Source of the DNA: Deltaproteobacteria bacterium
Lineage (GTDB): Bacteria; Desulfobacterota; Desulfobulbia; Desulfobulbales; Desulfurivibrionaceae
Direction: 5' to 3'
Assembly: GCA_021802645.1 (NCBI GenBank)
Contig: JAJZRO010000010.1
Coordinates: forward strand, 1-64,000
Length of the DNA stretch: 64,000 nt
Shown: piece by piece, positions 41,301 through 51,198 of the stretch
Layout of the letters: each line of letters opens with the position of its first letter
Position numbering within the stretch: position 1 is the stretch's first letter
Program-made: the position numbers and the translations under genes
Notes under the pieces: generated by a model
Told to the model about the DNA's origin: nothing
Database searches by the model: none
What the model saw: the letters and a program-made list of their open reading frames with translations, nothing else

Positions 41301-41888
41301 GGGGTCGAAGAGGCGCAACGATTCGAGCAGGTCGCCCAAAAAATCGAGGCGCAATGGATGGTCGAAGCCGGGCGGGAAGATATCCATGATGCCGCCGCGC
41401 ACGCTCATTTCGCCCACGTTCTGCACCAGGGCCACCGCTTCGTAGCCGGCAGTGAGAAGGTTCCGGCGCAGTCCCTCCTGGTCGATCTCCTCGCCGCGGA
41501 TAATGAGTTCCGCCAGGGTATTGAGCCTGTTCTTGGGGATGGTACGGCGGATTATCGCCTCGGCCGAGGCGATGAAGCAGAAGGGGGTATCGGCGGTGAG
41601 CGCCCGGTTCAGGGCGGCCAGGCGGGTTGCGGTGGTGGCGGGATCAGGGGCCAGCGGGGTATAGGGCGGAATCTCGTAACCAGGGAAAACCCCCACCGGC
41701 AATGGCGAAAACAGGGCGAGATCCTGCTCCAGGGCCTGCGCCTCCTGTTCTGAGGCGCACAGGCAGACAATGGGCCGCGCCATCTGTACCGCCGCCCGGG
41801 CGATTTCATAGGCCGCGGCACTGCCGCTTACGCCAACGAGTTCCAGCGGGAACTGCCGTTGCTCGAGCGCGGCGGCAAGGGATGGCAT
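38391..41888 (-). CDS. mfd: transcription-repair coupling factor
   Basis: A 1165-residue Mfd. N-terminal UvrB-like domains (residues about 1-330, with SVRGGIMDIFPPG and LDFLGDLLESLRLFD) bind UvrA. A CarD-like RNA-polymerase-interaction domain follows (NLGDFIVHRDHGIGIYRG, near 475). Then comes the RecG-like translocase with Walker A GDVGYGKTEVA, DEEHRFGV box, TATPIPRT and QLRGRVGRS, and the C-terminal TRCF domain. Mfd removes RNA polymerase stalled at lesions and recruits UvrAB. GTG 41918, overlapping the end of bamA, is an alternative start; neither has a good ribosome site, suggesting coupling to bamA. Confidence 0.96.
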   Translation of the reverse strand: MPSLAAALEQRQFPLELVGVSGSAAAYEIARAAVQMARPIVCLCASEQEAQALEQDLALFSPLPVGVFPGYEIPPYTPLAPDPATTATRLAALNRALTADTPFCFIASAEAIIRRTIPKNRLNTLAELIIRGEEIDQEGLRRNLLTAGYEAVALVQNVGEMSVRGGIMDIFPPGFDHPLRLDFLGDLLESLRLFDPISQRSVGELSEAVLLPASDVLFPAPGTDQHQTLLARFDAAAAEYGWDEEQAATIREKLEIGRDFPGSEFFLPLFYGSPALPLDFLPREALVFLVNPIAMRQSLDLAWERIRANFAEAGANHQPALPPEHLFLTTTDLFAALASRPLIRCHAIADAQEAANAITIQAGNHLLLKQQLELHRHQQGLLPPLAREIVGWLDQGDRVFFACRTTRHAEHMAELLGQYGITATVSPAPLPHEGKLPPGLVLFDHPLSAGFDLPAEKMHWLSESELFGEQRLGGRKQTRQPAGEAVVRFDELNLGDFIVHRDHGIGIYRGLATLELNGLPNDFLLIEYKDADKLYVPVDQLAVVSKYKGINDREPNLDKLGGKAWQSTQQKVKKAVWQVAQDLLNLYARRQLAKGHAFSQPDELFHELEESFPFDETPGQIKAINEVLDDLTSERPMDRLVCGDVGYGKTEVAVRAAFKTVEDNRQVAVLVPTTVLAEQHTATFRERLRGFPLRIESLNRFRTPAEQKKIISALAAGQVDIVIGTHRLLSQDVAFHKLGLLIIDEEHRFGVVHKEKLKKLRTQVDVLTLTATPIPRTLQLSLLGVRDLSVISSPPAHRRTVKTFIARYDDLVIKEAVSRELARGGQVFLVHNRVQSIHDIARKVNQLVPEAKVAVAHGQMASKPLEDIMIRFVRREVNVLVCTTIIESGLDIPNANTIIITRADRLGLAEIYQLRGRVGRSSEQAYAYLLVPSLDGLSKDAQQRLRALMDYNDLGGGFKLAMSDLQIRGGGNILGESQSGNIAAVGYDLYLDLLQKTVLDLKRRAQQGEEVSAEEEVEPEINLRLSAYIPASYISDTNQRYIAYRKLTSAESEEALADLTAELEDRYGPIPTETRNLLAVLDLKRSLRQLKIAKFEQGPKSLVFTFHPKTPVRPERILALVAAQPEHLRFTPDQKLLVPAAGLDTAEAICLATKNILRALTEGAI

Positions 41889-41907
41889 GGCAGGGCGGAG
41901 GGGGAGG

Positions 41908-44649
41908 TTAGAAGCCACCGCCGATACTGAAGTCCCACACGCCCTGTTTTTCGTCGGGGGCCGGATCGAGATTGTAGCCCCATTCCAACCGCAGCGGTCC
42001 CATGGGCGAGAGCCAACGGAAACCGAAGCCCACGGCCTTCTTGAGATTGTTTACGTCCCAGGACTGCGAATTGGTGTAGACGTTGCCGGCGTCGAAGAAG
42101 ACATCGCCCTTCAGACCGATTTCCTGCGCAATGGGGAATATCCATTCGGCGTTCACGTACCACATCTTCTCGCCGCCGATGCGGACAATGCGGCCGTCGG
42201 AGAGGGTTTCGGTGGGGCTGACCTTGCTGTTTTCAAAGCCGCGGATGGTGTTCAAGCCGCCGAGGAAAAATTTCTCGTAGATCGGCAGTTTGCCCGTTTC
42301 GTTCGCCACCGCATAGCCGGCCGAGCCTTTGAGGTGGAGGACCGTCTCGTTGAACCACGGCCGGTTGACCTCCTTGAGATAGGGTACCTCGGTCCACGGG
42401 AAGAACCAGCTGGTCGCGCCTTCCACCTTGGTGAAGGCGCTGTCGCCGCCGAGGATGCTACCGGCTTGTTTGAGCGAGATACTGTGCACCGTCCCCTTGG
42501 TGGGGTCGCTGGGGCGATCGCGGGTGTCGCGGGCCGCTCCGAGCTTGATGTAACTGGTGGCGCCGTTCCAATAGAGGTCGGCGGCCACCGGATCGTAGTC
42601 CGAGACGTTTGTATAGTCGTAGCCGTATGCCCAGAAGAGCTGCCATTTTTCCCAGATGGGGTAGCCGAAGCGCACCGCGCCACCCTTGGAATCCTGGGTG
42701 TAGTCGTCGTATTCCCGGCGCCAGTTGTAGGCATCGAAGCCGAAGAGGAGCTTGGAGTCGTCGAGGTGCGGCTCGGTAAAGCTGAAGTTGAAGCGGCTGG
42801 AGACGGAGCTCAGGTTGGCGGCCAGGGAAACGCGCTGGCCCTTGCCCATGAAGTTGTTCTGGCTGATCTCGCCCATGACGGAAATACGGTCAACCGAGCT
42901 GTAGCCGGCGCCGATGCTGAAGGTGCCGGTAGGCTTTTCCTTGACGTTTACGACGACGTCCATCAGGTCGTCCTGGGTGGTGGGCTCGGGCGTGATGTTG
43001 ACCTCTTCGAAGTATTCGAGGTGCTGGAGTCGCTCGGTGCTCTTGCGGATGGCGGTCGCGTCGAGGAGACCACCCTCCTTGAGTTGCATCTCGCGACGGA
43101 TGACCTTGTCGCGGGTGCGGGTGTTGCCCTTGATGACGATGCGGTTGACGTGGACCAGGGTGCCTTTCTTGATGTCGATCACCACGTCCATCCGCTTGAG
43201 GTCGGCGTTCTTCTGCAGTTGCGGGTTGACCTCGGCAAAGGCATAGCCGTGTTCGGCGTAGCGGTCGGTAAGACGCATGACGTCCTCGCGCAACACCTGG
43301 CGGCTGAAGAATTTCTCCTGGTTGAGCTTCACCAGCGCCAGGAGATCGTTCTTGTCCTCGATGAGATCGCCGGCGAGATCAATGGTGCCGACGCGGTAGC
43401 GTTCGCCTTCGGCGATATCGAAGGTGATGTAGAGCCACTCGCCTTCCCGCTGCACCTCCGGTTCGCCGACCTGGGCCTCGACGTAGCCGTGGTTGTGGTA
43501 GAAGGCGGCGATTCGCGCGCGGTCCTGGTCGAGGATGTCGCGTTTCAGGCGGCCCGATTCGGTAATCCAGGAGAGGAGCCCCTTTTCCGAGGTGGCCATG
43601 ACCTTTTTGATTTCTTTTTCGCTGAAGGCGGTGTTGCCGACGATGCGGATCTCCTTGATATAGACCTTGACGCCTTCGGTGATGAGAAACTGGATATTGA
43701 CCCGTTCCGGTTTGGGGTAGTCGAGCTTGGCGGTGACCTCGGTGTTGTAGAACCCCTTGTCCTTGTAAAGCTTTTTGATATTCTCCACCGAACTTTGCAC
43801 CTCTTTGGTGCTCAGGATGGTGTTGGGGTGGACCGAGAGGACATCCTTGATCTCCTTTTCTTCCATCTCCTTGTTGCCGCCGATGGTGATCTGGCCGATC
43901 ACCGCCTTTTCGGTGACGACGAAGGTCACCTCCCGCCCCTTGTCGGTGTCCGTCACCTCAAGCTGGACATCGTCGAAGTAGCCCATCTTGAAGATGTTCT
44001 TGAGATCGTCGCGGAGTTGGGCAGCGGAATAGATATCGCCGGCCTGGCTCTTGATCTGCCGCATGATCGCACCGGAATCGGTCTTCTGGTTGCCCTTGAT
44101 TTCGATCTTGGCGATCAACAGTTCGCGCTCGGTATCGGCGAGCACCTCTTTGACGGCCTGTTCCAGCGCGGGATTGAGGGCGGCGATCGAGTCGGCCTTC
44201 TGGTAGATGTACCGTGGTGGTTCCTGGCCGAGCAGATCAAGCACCGTGAGGTCGATACTCAAGGTCTCGCCGAGCTGGGTCAGGCTGCCGACCACGGCAT
44301 AGTTGGCGGTCTTGGCGCCGGCCAGCGGAAGGAGCGCCTCGACAGTCGGCGGCCACCCCTTCTGGTAGCTGAGCTGTTTCGTCACCTCGGCGCGGGAGAG
44401 CATGGGGATGCCCTTGGCGGCGAGGATTGTCTGCAGGGCTTGGTCGGCCTTGGTCGTCAAGGCGTCCGGCGATGCGGGGCTGTTGATTTTGAGCGGCAGG
44501 AAGAGAGTGGGGGTGCGGGGCGGCGCGGCGTGGGCACAGAGCGGAGCGGCAAGAAAGAGGAACAGACTGCACAGGAAGCCGATCAAAGCGAGAAGGCTGG
44601 GGAGGCGCAAAGTGTAACGCCGGCCAGCGGGAAAGGTCGGTTGTCTCAT
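41908..44649 (-). CDS. bamA: outer membrane protein assembly factor BamA with extra N-terminal domain
   Basis: A 913-residue BamA. A signal peptide (about 1-41) precedes five POTRA domains from about residue 178 (AKIEIKGNQKTDSGAIM, GQITIGGNKEMEEKEI, IKEIRIVGNTAFSEKEI, VGTIDLAGDLIEDKNDL, VNRIVIKGNTRTRDKVI). A 16-strand barrel (about 580-913) ends in Phe and contains the FLGGLNTIRGFE lid motif. Residues 42-177 are an additional domain not present in E. coli BamA: TPTLFLPLKINSP, YAVVGSLTQLGETLSIDLTVLDL. It resembles the N-terminal nucleotide-like fold seen in TolB-type/CsgG-type periplasmic proteins. It heads the outer-membrane part of the cluster, 154 bases from lolD. ATG 44649 is chosen to give a normal signal peptide; ATG 44682 is upstream in frame. 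Confidence 0.94.
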   Translation of the reverse strand: MRQPTFPAGRRYTLRLPSLLALIGFLCSLFLFLAAPLCAHAAPPRTPTLFLPLKINSPASPDALTTKADQALQTILAAKGIPMLSRAEVTKQLSYQKGWPPTVEALLPLAGAKTANYAVVGSLTQLGETLSIDLTVLDLLGQEPPRYIYQKADSIAALNPALEQAVKEVLADTERELLIAKIEIKGNQKTDSGAIMRQIKSQAGDIYSAAQLRDDLKNIFKMGYFDDVQLEVTDTDKGREVTFVVTEKAVIGQITIGGNKEMEEKEIKDVLSVHPNTILSTKEVQSSVENIKKLYKDKGFYNTEVTAKLDYPKPERVNIQFLITEGVKVYIKEIRIVGNTAFSEKEIKKVMATSEKGLLSWITESGRLKRDILDQDRARIAAFYHNHGYVEAQVGEPEVQREGEWLYITFDIAEGERYRVGTIDLAGDLIEDKNDLLALVKLNQEKFFSRQVLREDVMRLTDRYAEHGYAFAEVNPQLQKNADLKRMDVVIDIKKGTLVHVNRIVIKGNTRTRDKVIRREMQLKEGGLLDATAIRKSTERLQHLEYFEEVNITPEPTTQDDLMDVVVNVKEKPTGTFSIGAGYSSVDRISVMGEISQNNFMGKGQRVSLAANLSSVSSRFNFSFTEPHLDDSKLLFGFDAYNWRREYDDYTQDSKGGAVRFGYPIWEKWQLFWAYGYDYTNVSDYDPVAADLYWNGATSYIKLGAARDTRDRPSDPTKGTVHSISLKQAGSILGGDSAFTKVEGATSWFFPWTEVPYLKEVNRPWFNETVLHLKGSAGYAVANETGKLPIYEKFFLGGLNTIRGFENSKVSPTETLSDGRIVRIGGEKMWYVNAEWIFPIAQEIGLKGDVFFDAGNVYTNSQSWDVNNLKKAVGFGFRWLSPMGPLRLEWGYNLDPAPDEKQGVWDFSIGGGF

Positions 44650-44803
44650 GGTCACCCGAAAAGGTTCAGTCGTCTCTGGCATGTGGTCACTGGTTCGTGA
44701 TGGCCGGCTGGCGTGGCTTTTGGGGACGGTGTCCGGCCGGGCACGATGACGTTGACACCCTTCTTTACCACGGGGGAGATGGAAAGAGAAGCCGAAATTC
44801 GTT

Positions 44804-45485
<682 letters not shown>

Positions 45486-45493
<8 letters not shown>

Positions 45494-46715
45494 AGCGCAG
45501 GGCCACCGCCGGGTCGATTTTGGCCGCCTGGTAGGATGGATACAGGGTGGCCAGGAAGGTGATCAGCACGGCGGAGAGGGCGATCAAGGCCACATCGAAC
45601 GGCAGTACCTTGACCGGCAGGGTGGAGACGGGATAAACGTCCGGCAGCTTGATGAAGTGGTAGCGGCTCAGGATTTCGCAGAGGGTGAGCCCGCCCGCGA
45701 TGCCCAAAATGGTGCCGGTGAAGCCGATCACCAGCCCTTCGTACATGAAGATGCGCATGATGCTGCCCGAGGTGGCGCCCATGGATTTGAGAATGGCGAT
45801 GTCCTTGGTCTTTTCCATCACCACCATGATCAGGGTGCTGACGATGTTGAAGGCCGCCACCAGCACCACCAGGGTCATGATGACCGAGAGCGCGGTCTTC
45901 TCCAGCTTGAGCGCCGAAAAGATGTTGCGGTTCATCCGCATCCAGTCCTTGGCGAGATACCCAGGCCCCAGGACCCGTTCGATCCGGCGGGCGATCTCGG
46001 CCGCGGTGTCGATGTCCGCCACCTTGACCTCCAGGCCATGCACGGCGTCGCCGAGGTTGAAGAAATCCTGGGCCGTGGCCAGGCTCACATAGGCGAGGGA
46101 GGAGTCATACTCGTACATGCCGGTGTCGAAGATGCCGACCACCCGGCAGACCTTGATCTTGGGCAGCACCCCCATGGGGGTCAGGGGACCTGCGGCGGAG
46201 AGGAGCTTCACCCGGTCGCCGACCATGACCTGGAGCTGATTGGCCAGCTCCTTGCCGAGGATGATGCCGGGCAACCCCTGGTTGCCGTTAGCGGGGTTCA
46301 GGGCGTCGATGGTGCCCGCCACCATATGGCGATTGAGGTCGAGCACGCTGGTGGCCGAGGCCGGGTCGAGGCCGCGCAGCACGGCGCCGGTACCGCCCGC
46401 GCCGCCGGTCAGCATGGCCTGGGAATAGATGTAGGGGGTGACCCCGACCACGCCGGGGATCTTGGCGATGGTCGCCGCGGTGGTCCGGTAGTCGGGCAGC
46501 GTGCCCCCCAGATCCTGCACCACCACATGGGAGTTGATGCCGAGGATCTTGTCGCGGAATTCCGAGGTGAAGCCGGTCATCACCGCCAGCACCACGATGA
46601 GTGCCATCACCCCCACCGTGACCCCGGCCACCGAGATGAGCGAGATGAGCGAGATGAAGCTCTGTTTCCGCTTGGCCTTCAGGTACCGGAGGCAGACGAA
46701 CCACTCGAAGCGCAT
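45486..46715 (-). CDS. lolC: lipoprotein-releasing ABC transporter permease (LolC/LolE family)
   Basis: A 409-residue FtsX-fold permease. Span 1 lies at about 22-48 ([30 protein letters not shown]), followed by a large periplasmic domain (50-270). Three C-terminal spans follow ([62 protein letters not shown]), ending in the family signature [12 protein letters not shown]. Only one permease gene is present. E. coli has separate lolC and lolE; a single fused-role permease (LolF type, homodimer) is common outside gammaproteobacteria. AGGAG precedes the ATG. It begins eight bases after the lysS stop. Confidence 0.94.
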
Positions 46716-46723
46716 GACAGCTC

Positions 46724-48202
46724 CTATTTCTTCTCCGACCGCAGATGGGGGAAGAGGATGACGTCGCGGATCGAGGGCGAGTCGGTGAGCAGCATGGTGA
46801 GACGGTCGATGCCGATGCCCTGGCCGGCGGCCGGCGGCATCCCGTACTCCAGGGCGCGCAGGAAGTCGTCGTCCACCTCCGGGAAGATCTCGTCGTCGTC
46901 GCCCCGTTCGGCGATCTGCTTTTCCAGGCGCTGGCGCTGATCGATGGGATCGTTCAGTTCGCTGAAGGCATTGGCCATCTCCCGGCCGGTGATGAAGAGT
47001 TCAAAGCGGTCGGTGACCTGCGGGTTTTTCTCGTTGCGCCGAGCGAGCGGCGAAACCTCGGTGGGGTAGGCGGTGATGAAGGTGGGGTTGACGAGTTTTT
47101 CTTCCACCAATAATTCAAAGAGTTCGGTTTTGACCTTGCCGGGGCCGGCCTGGGGCTGGAGCTGGATGCCCTTCGCCAGCGCGAACTCGCGGCATTTGGC
47201 CTCGTCGGTCAACAGGGCGGGGTCGAGCTTGGCGACCTTGAGCAGCGCCTCGTCCATGGTGTAGCGCTGCCAGGGAGGCGAAAGGTCAACCTCCTGGCCC
47301 TGGTAGGTGATGACCATGGAACCGCACACCTCGGCCGCGATCCAGGAGAGCATCTCCTCGGTGAGGTCCATCAGGTCCTCGTAGGTGGCGTAGGCCTGGT
47401 AGAACTCCAGCATGGTGAATTCCGGGTTGTGGCGGGTGGAGAGGCCTTCGTTTCTGAAGTTGCGGTTGATCTCGAAGACCCGTTCGAAGCCGCCGACCAA
47501 GAGCCGTTTGAGGTAGAGTTCCGGCGCGATGCGCAGGTACAGGTCCATGCCGAGGGCATTGTGGTGGGTCTTGAAGGGGCGGGCAGTGGCACCGCCGGCA
47601 ATCGGCTGCATCATCGGGGTTTCCACCTCGAGGAAGCCGCGGTTGGTGAGGAATTCCCGCACCAGCCGGATGATCTCCACCCGTTTGCGGAAGGTGTCCC
47701 GCACCTCGGGGTTGACCATGAGATCCACGTAGCGCTGGCGGTAGCGGGTCTCCACGTCGGTGAGGCCGTGGAATTTCTCGGGCAGCGGTCTGAGCGACTT
47801 GGTCAGCGATTTGAGGCTGCTCGCCTGAATGGTGGGCTCCTTGGTCTTGGTGCGGAAAAGGGTGCCGGTAAAGCCCACGATGTCGCCGATGTCGAGCTTT
47901 TTGAAGAGATTGTAGAGTGGTTCGCCGATCTCGTCGCGCTTCACGTAGACCTGGATGCGGCCGGACTCGTCCTGTACCTGGATAAAGGCGGCCTTGCCGA
48001 AGCTGCGGATCGCCATGATGCGGCCGGCGATGGTTTTGACCCCCTCGGCCAGCGGGGCGTCGCCCGTCGGGTCGTCCTGGGGCAGGATGTCCCGGATGCG
48101 GTGCATGGGTTTGAAGTCGTTGGCATAGAGGGAGGTGCCCTGGTCGGCGAGCTCCTGGGCCTTCTCTCGGCGTTGCTGTAAAATCTGGCTTGATTCGTCC
48201 AT
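46724..48202 (-). CDS. lysS: lysine--tRNA ligase (class II)
   Basis: A 492-residue class II lysyl-tRNA synthetase. The N-terminal OB anticodon domain ([28 protein letters not shown], about 65-95) leads to a catalytic core with motif 1 ([18 protein letters not shown]), motif 2 ([23 protein letters not shown]) and motif 3 ([14 protein letters not shown]). It charges tRNA-Lys. I choose ATG 48202; a TTG seven codons earlier has no ribosome site. It lies between a MetE-like gene (36 bases upstream) and lolC (eight bases downstream), so it is co-transcribed with the lipoprotein exporter. Confidence 0.97.
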   Translation of the reverse strand: MDESSQILQQRREKAQELADQGTSLYANDFKPMHRIRDILPQDDPTGDAPLAEGVKTIAGRIMAIRSFGKAAFIQVQDESGRIQVYVKRDEIGEPLYNLFKKLDIGDIVGFTGTLFRTKTKEPTIQASSLKSLTKSLRPLPEKFHGLTDVETRYRQRYVDLMVNPEVRDTFRKRVEIIRLVREFLTNRGFLEVETPMMQPIAGGATARPFKTHHNALGMDLYLRIAPELYLKRLLVGGFERVFEINRNFRNEGLSTRHNPEFTMLEFYQAYATYEDLMDLTEEMLSWIAAEVCGSMVITYQGQEVDLSPPWQRYTMDEALLKVAKLDPALLTDEAKCREFALAKGIQLQPQAGPGKVKTELFELLVEEKLVNPTFITAYPTEVSPLARRNEKNPQVTDRFELFITGREMANAFSELNDPIDQRQRLEKQIAERGDDDEIFPEVDDDFLRALEYGMPPAAGQGIGIDRLTMLLTDSPSIRDVILFPHLRSEKK

Positions 48203-48238
48203 ATACGTCTCTTTGCGGGGCAATAGGGTGGTTGCTGG

Positions 48239-49321
48239 TTACGGCGTCAGGTGCGTGGCGCGCAGACTGGCGGAGAGGTCGCGGGTCAACTCCAGCACCT
48301 TCATGGCGTAGGGCAGCGGCAGCGAGCCGGTGCCGCAGCTCGGGGTGATCAGGGTCTGGCGCAGGAGGGCGGTTTTATCCCAGCGGGCGTTGACGAGCTG
48401 GCCGGCCTGTTCCTCCCAGCGGGCGGCGAGCGAATCGGCGGACTCCCGGTCGAGCTGCTCCTTTTCCGAGGTCGGCACGATGCCCCACGCCAGGATGCCG
48501 CCCCGATCGAGGAAGCCATAGAGCTGTTCCTTGCAGACGACAAGCCGGTCGAAGAAGCTGTAGGCGTCGAAGCTCAGGATGTCGAGCGGCAGCGAAAGGA
48601 GGAACTCCCAGTCGGTGTTGGCGCAGACATGGATGCCGGCCAAGCCCCCGGCTTGGTGGATCGCCTCGATCACCTCGGTGAGATCCTGGCGGATCTCGTC
48701 GAGCGACATGGTGATGAACGACGAGGATCCCAAGCCCGCCAGAGCCGGCTCGTCGATGAAGACGATGGCCGGTGTGTCGAGTTGGCCCAAGAACTGGGCT
48801 TGCCAGGCCGCCTTGAGGGCGAGTCCCTTGACCACCACCTCATGGATGGCCGGCTCGTAGTAGCCGAGCCGCTTGTTCTCGTCCATGAGGCCGGTGAGCA
48901 GGGTGAAGGGGCCGGTGATTTGACCTTTCAGGGCGCTCACGGCCGGACGCGTCTTGGCCACCTCCAGCAGTTCGTAGAGGCCGCGGGCGCGCTCTCGGCT
49001 CACCACAAAGGGTGAAGCGTTCAACGCCGCCGGCGATTCCATGGCCGCGAGATACTGTTCGAAAAAGGCGAGCTGGTCGGTGGGAAACTGCTCGGTATGG
49101 ATATTGAAATAGGTGCGATCTCCCTCCTCGACCACGCCGGGGAAGCCCTCGAGGAACTGGTTCAGCATGCCCTCCTTGGGATTCACCGGCAACTGGGGCC
49201 AGAGCGGCACCGCCGGGGTATGGTCGAAGATGATCGCGAGCGCCTCGCGGTGGTCGGCAACCGGCAGGCTGCCGATCAGGGTGGCGAGTCCGTTGGCAAT
49301 GAAGGGGCGTGGCGTGGTCAT
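48239..49321 (-). CDS. MetE/UROD-like cobalamin-independent methyltransferase-fold protein
   Basis: A 360-residue protein with the TIM-barrel of cobalamin-independent methionine synthase C-terminal domain and uroporphyrinogen decarboxylase-like methyltransferases. The zinc ligands are visible: His-x-Cys in GIHVCANTDWE (about 235) and the last Cys in LITPSCGTGSLP (about 333). IFIDEPALA-like VFIDEPALAGLG and ALKGQITGPFTLL are family motifs. It lacks the N-terminal half of MetE, as in the short 'core' methionine synthases of archaea and some anaerobes. It could transfer methyl groups to homocysteine, but donor and substrate are not certain. ATG 49321 is preferred to an upstream in-frame start in an AT-rich leader; its ribosome site is weak. 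Confidence 0.82.
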   Translation of the reverse strand: MTTPRPFIANGLATLIGSLPVADHREALAIIFDHTPAVPLWPQLPVNPKEGMLNQFLEGFPGVVEEGDRTYFNIHTEQFPTDQLAFFEQYLAAMESPAALNASPFVVSRERARGLYELLEVAKTRPAVSALKGQITGPFTLLTGLMDENKRLGYYEPAIHEVVVKGLALKAAWQAQFLGQLDTPAIVFIDEPALAGLGSSSFITMSLDEIRQDLTEVIEAIHQAGGLAGIHVCANTDWEFLLSLPLDILSFDAYSFFDRLVVCKEQLYGFLDRGGILAWGIVPTSEKEQLDRESADSLAARWEEQAGQLVNARWDKTALLRQTLITPSCGTGSLPLPYAMKVLELTRDLSASLRATHLTP

Positions 49322-49581
49322 GCGGGTGCCTGCGGCGGATAAGGTGGCTGCATCGTGTTTATCGGCCTTCTTGCTAGCAATAATGGGCTGAAAAGTCAAC
49401 GAAATTCGCCGGGACCGGCGGGTGGCGGGAGAGGAGTGGTGGGCTGGAGCGGTCGGCGTGGGGCCTGGCCTTCTTGGTGGCCTCCCCGGGATGGCGCTGC
49501 CGAGGAGAGGCGCGCGAGGTAAGACGTTGTTTTTCCGTCAGCGACCGCTGGACGGTGGTGCCTCCGGCGCCGCCATCTTAC

Positions 49582-49610
49582 TTGACGGGCTTCATAAAGT
49601 TGATTATTTT
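49582..49610 (+). promoter_or_regulatory. promoter of tRNA-Leu
   Basis: TTGACG (49582-49587) and TATTTT (49605-49610) with a 17-base spacer end 11 bases before the mature tRNA, as expected for a tRNA promoter. The rest of the 49322-49581 gap holds no clear gene. Confidence 0.6.
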
Positions 49611-49621
49611 CAGTTGTTCGA

Positions 49622-49704
49622 GCGAGAGTGGCGGAATTGGCAGACGCACTGGACTTAGGATCCAGCGGGTAACCGTAGGGGTTCGACTCCCCTCTCTCGC
49701 ACCA
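49622..49704 (+). tRNA. tRNA-Leu (anticodon UAG)
   Basis: Cloverleaf folds fully: acceptor GCGAGAG/CTCTCGC, a D arm with GG in the loop, anticodon stem CTGGA/TCCAG with loop CTTAGGA (anticodon TAG at 49656-49658), the long variable arm CGGGTAACCGT typical of class II tRNAs, T arm GGGG-TTCGACT-CCCC, discriminator A and encoded CCA. Confidence 0.97.
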
Positions 49705-49872
49705 TACGTCTGCGATTGCGGCATCTATGCAGACAAGATAATCCAGGTTGATGCGCAGGTGAGAGCACCCTTTACGCGTTTGAGTGCGAATCACATTCCA
49801 GGCCGTAGGTTTTCCTGTTTTTCCCCTGCCGTCATAACAGAATAACCGGAACACGTAAAGGAAGGGTATACC

Positions 49873-51168
49873 ATGCAGGTAAGTGTTGAAGATGTCAGTG
49901 CATTGACCAAGCGGATGAGCATTGTTCTGCCGCAGGACTATGTGACCAAGGCGCTGGAGGCTGCCTATGACAAGTTGAAGGGCGAGGTGAACCTCAAGGG
50001 CTTCCGCAAAGGCAAGATTCCGCGCCAGATTCTGGAGAAAAACTACGGCGCCAAGGTGGAATACGACGTGGCCGATAAGATGATCCAGGACACCTACTTC
50101 GATGCCCTGGAGAAGGTCAACCTCGACGCGGTGGCGCACCCGGAGGTTCGCGACTACAAATACGAAAAGGATGGCTCCTTTGCCTATCAGGCCGAGGTGG
50201 ACGTGCGGCCCCAGTTCGAGTTGGGCGAGTACAAAGGGATGGAGATCGAGCAGCCCGAGGTCGTGGTAACCGCCGCCGAGGTCGATCAGGAGATCGAAAC
50301 CCTGCGCCGTCAGATGGCCCCACTCAAGGGGGTGGAGGATCGGGGCCTTGTCGAGGGCGACATCGCCATCATCGACTTTGCCGGCTTCCACAACGGCGAG
50401 GCCATGAAGGAGGTCAAGGGCGAGAATTATTCCGTCGATGTGGGCTCGGGCCGCAACGGCAAGGAGTTCGAGGAAAAATTGATCGGCCTCAAGAAAGGCG
50501 AGGAGACTGTGCAGATGGTCGATTTCCCGGCCGGCTTCTCGAACCCGGTGTTGGCCGGAAAGTCGGTGGAGTTCCGCATCACCGTGAAGGATGTCAAGGA
50601 GCGGGTGCTGCCGGCTCTGGATGACGACTTTGCCAAGGAGGTGGGCGCAGAGTTCAAGAGCCTTGATGACCTGAAGCAGCAGATTCGCGAGCGTCGGCTT
50701 AAGAAGAAGGAGGAGAGCCAGCGCGGCGACCTGACCGACCGGCTCATGGCCAAGCTCCTTGAGAACCACCCCTTTGAAGTGCCGCCGCGACTGGTGGGTT
50801 TTGAGATTGAGGCGCTCATCAAGGAGCTGGAAGACAATCTCGATCGCCAGGGCATGACCCTGGAATCCGCCGGGTTGACCAAGGAAAAGCTTATCGAGCA
50901 GTACAAGGAGGCGGCCGAAAAGCGGGTGCGCGGCGACTTCCTGCTCAAGAAGATTGCCGAGAAGGAAGGTATCAAGCTGGAGAACGAAGATATCGAAAAG
51001 GGTTTCCAGCGGATTGCCGATCAGTATAATATGCCCATGGACGAGGTGAAGAAATTCTTCCAGAGCCGCAACGAGCTGCTGCCTTTCATGAGCGAGCTGT
51101 TGAGCGAGAAGATTCTGAGCTTCCTGATCGAGCACGCCTCGGTCAAACGCGTGGCCGTTACGGCCTAA
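49873..51168 (+). CDS. tig: trigger factor
   Basis: A 431-residue ribosome-associated chaperone and prolyl isomerase. The ribosome-docking signature GFRKGKIP lies at residues 43-50. The central FKBP-type PPIase domain is about 150-240 (EGDIAIIDFAGFHNG ... KSVEFRITVKDV), and the C-terminal arms are helical. It meets nascent chains at the tunnel exit. AGGAAGGG precedes the ATG. It begins the classic tig-clpP-clpX-lon order, 30 bases before clpP. Confidence 0.97.
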   Translation: MQVSVEDVSALTKRMSIVLPQDYVTKALEAAYDKLKGEVNLKGFRKGKIPRQILEKNYGAKVEYDVADKMIQDTYFDALEKVNLDAVAHPEVRDYKYEKDGSFAYQAEVDVRPQFELGEYKGMEIEQPEVVVTAAEVDQEIETLRRQMAPLKGVEDRGLVEGDIAIIDFAGFHNGEAMKEVKGENYSVDVGSGRNGKEFEEKLIGLKKGEETVQMVDFPAGFSNPVLAGKSVEFRITVKDVKERVLPALDDDFAKEVGAEFKSLDDLKQQIRERRLKKKEESQRGDLTDRLMAKLLENHPFEVPPRLVGFEIEALIKELEDNLDRQGMTLESAGLTKEKLIEQYKEAAEKRVRGDFLLKKIAEKEGIKLENEDIEKGFQRIADQYNMPMDEVKKFFQSRNELLPFMSELLSEKILSFLIEHASVKRVAVTA

Positions 51169-51198
51169 CACTCATCCAGCACGGAAAGGTACGGACGC

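Noticed and set aside
41887-44700. 937-codon plus-strand open frame opposite bamA
   Set aside because: Antisense shadow of bamA, whose POTRA and barrel motifs are clear.
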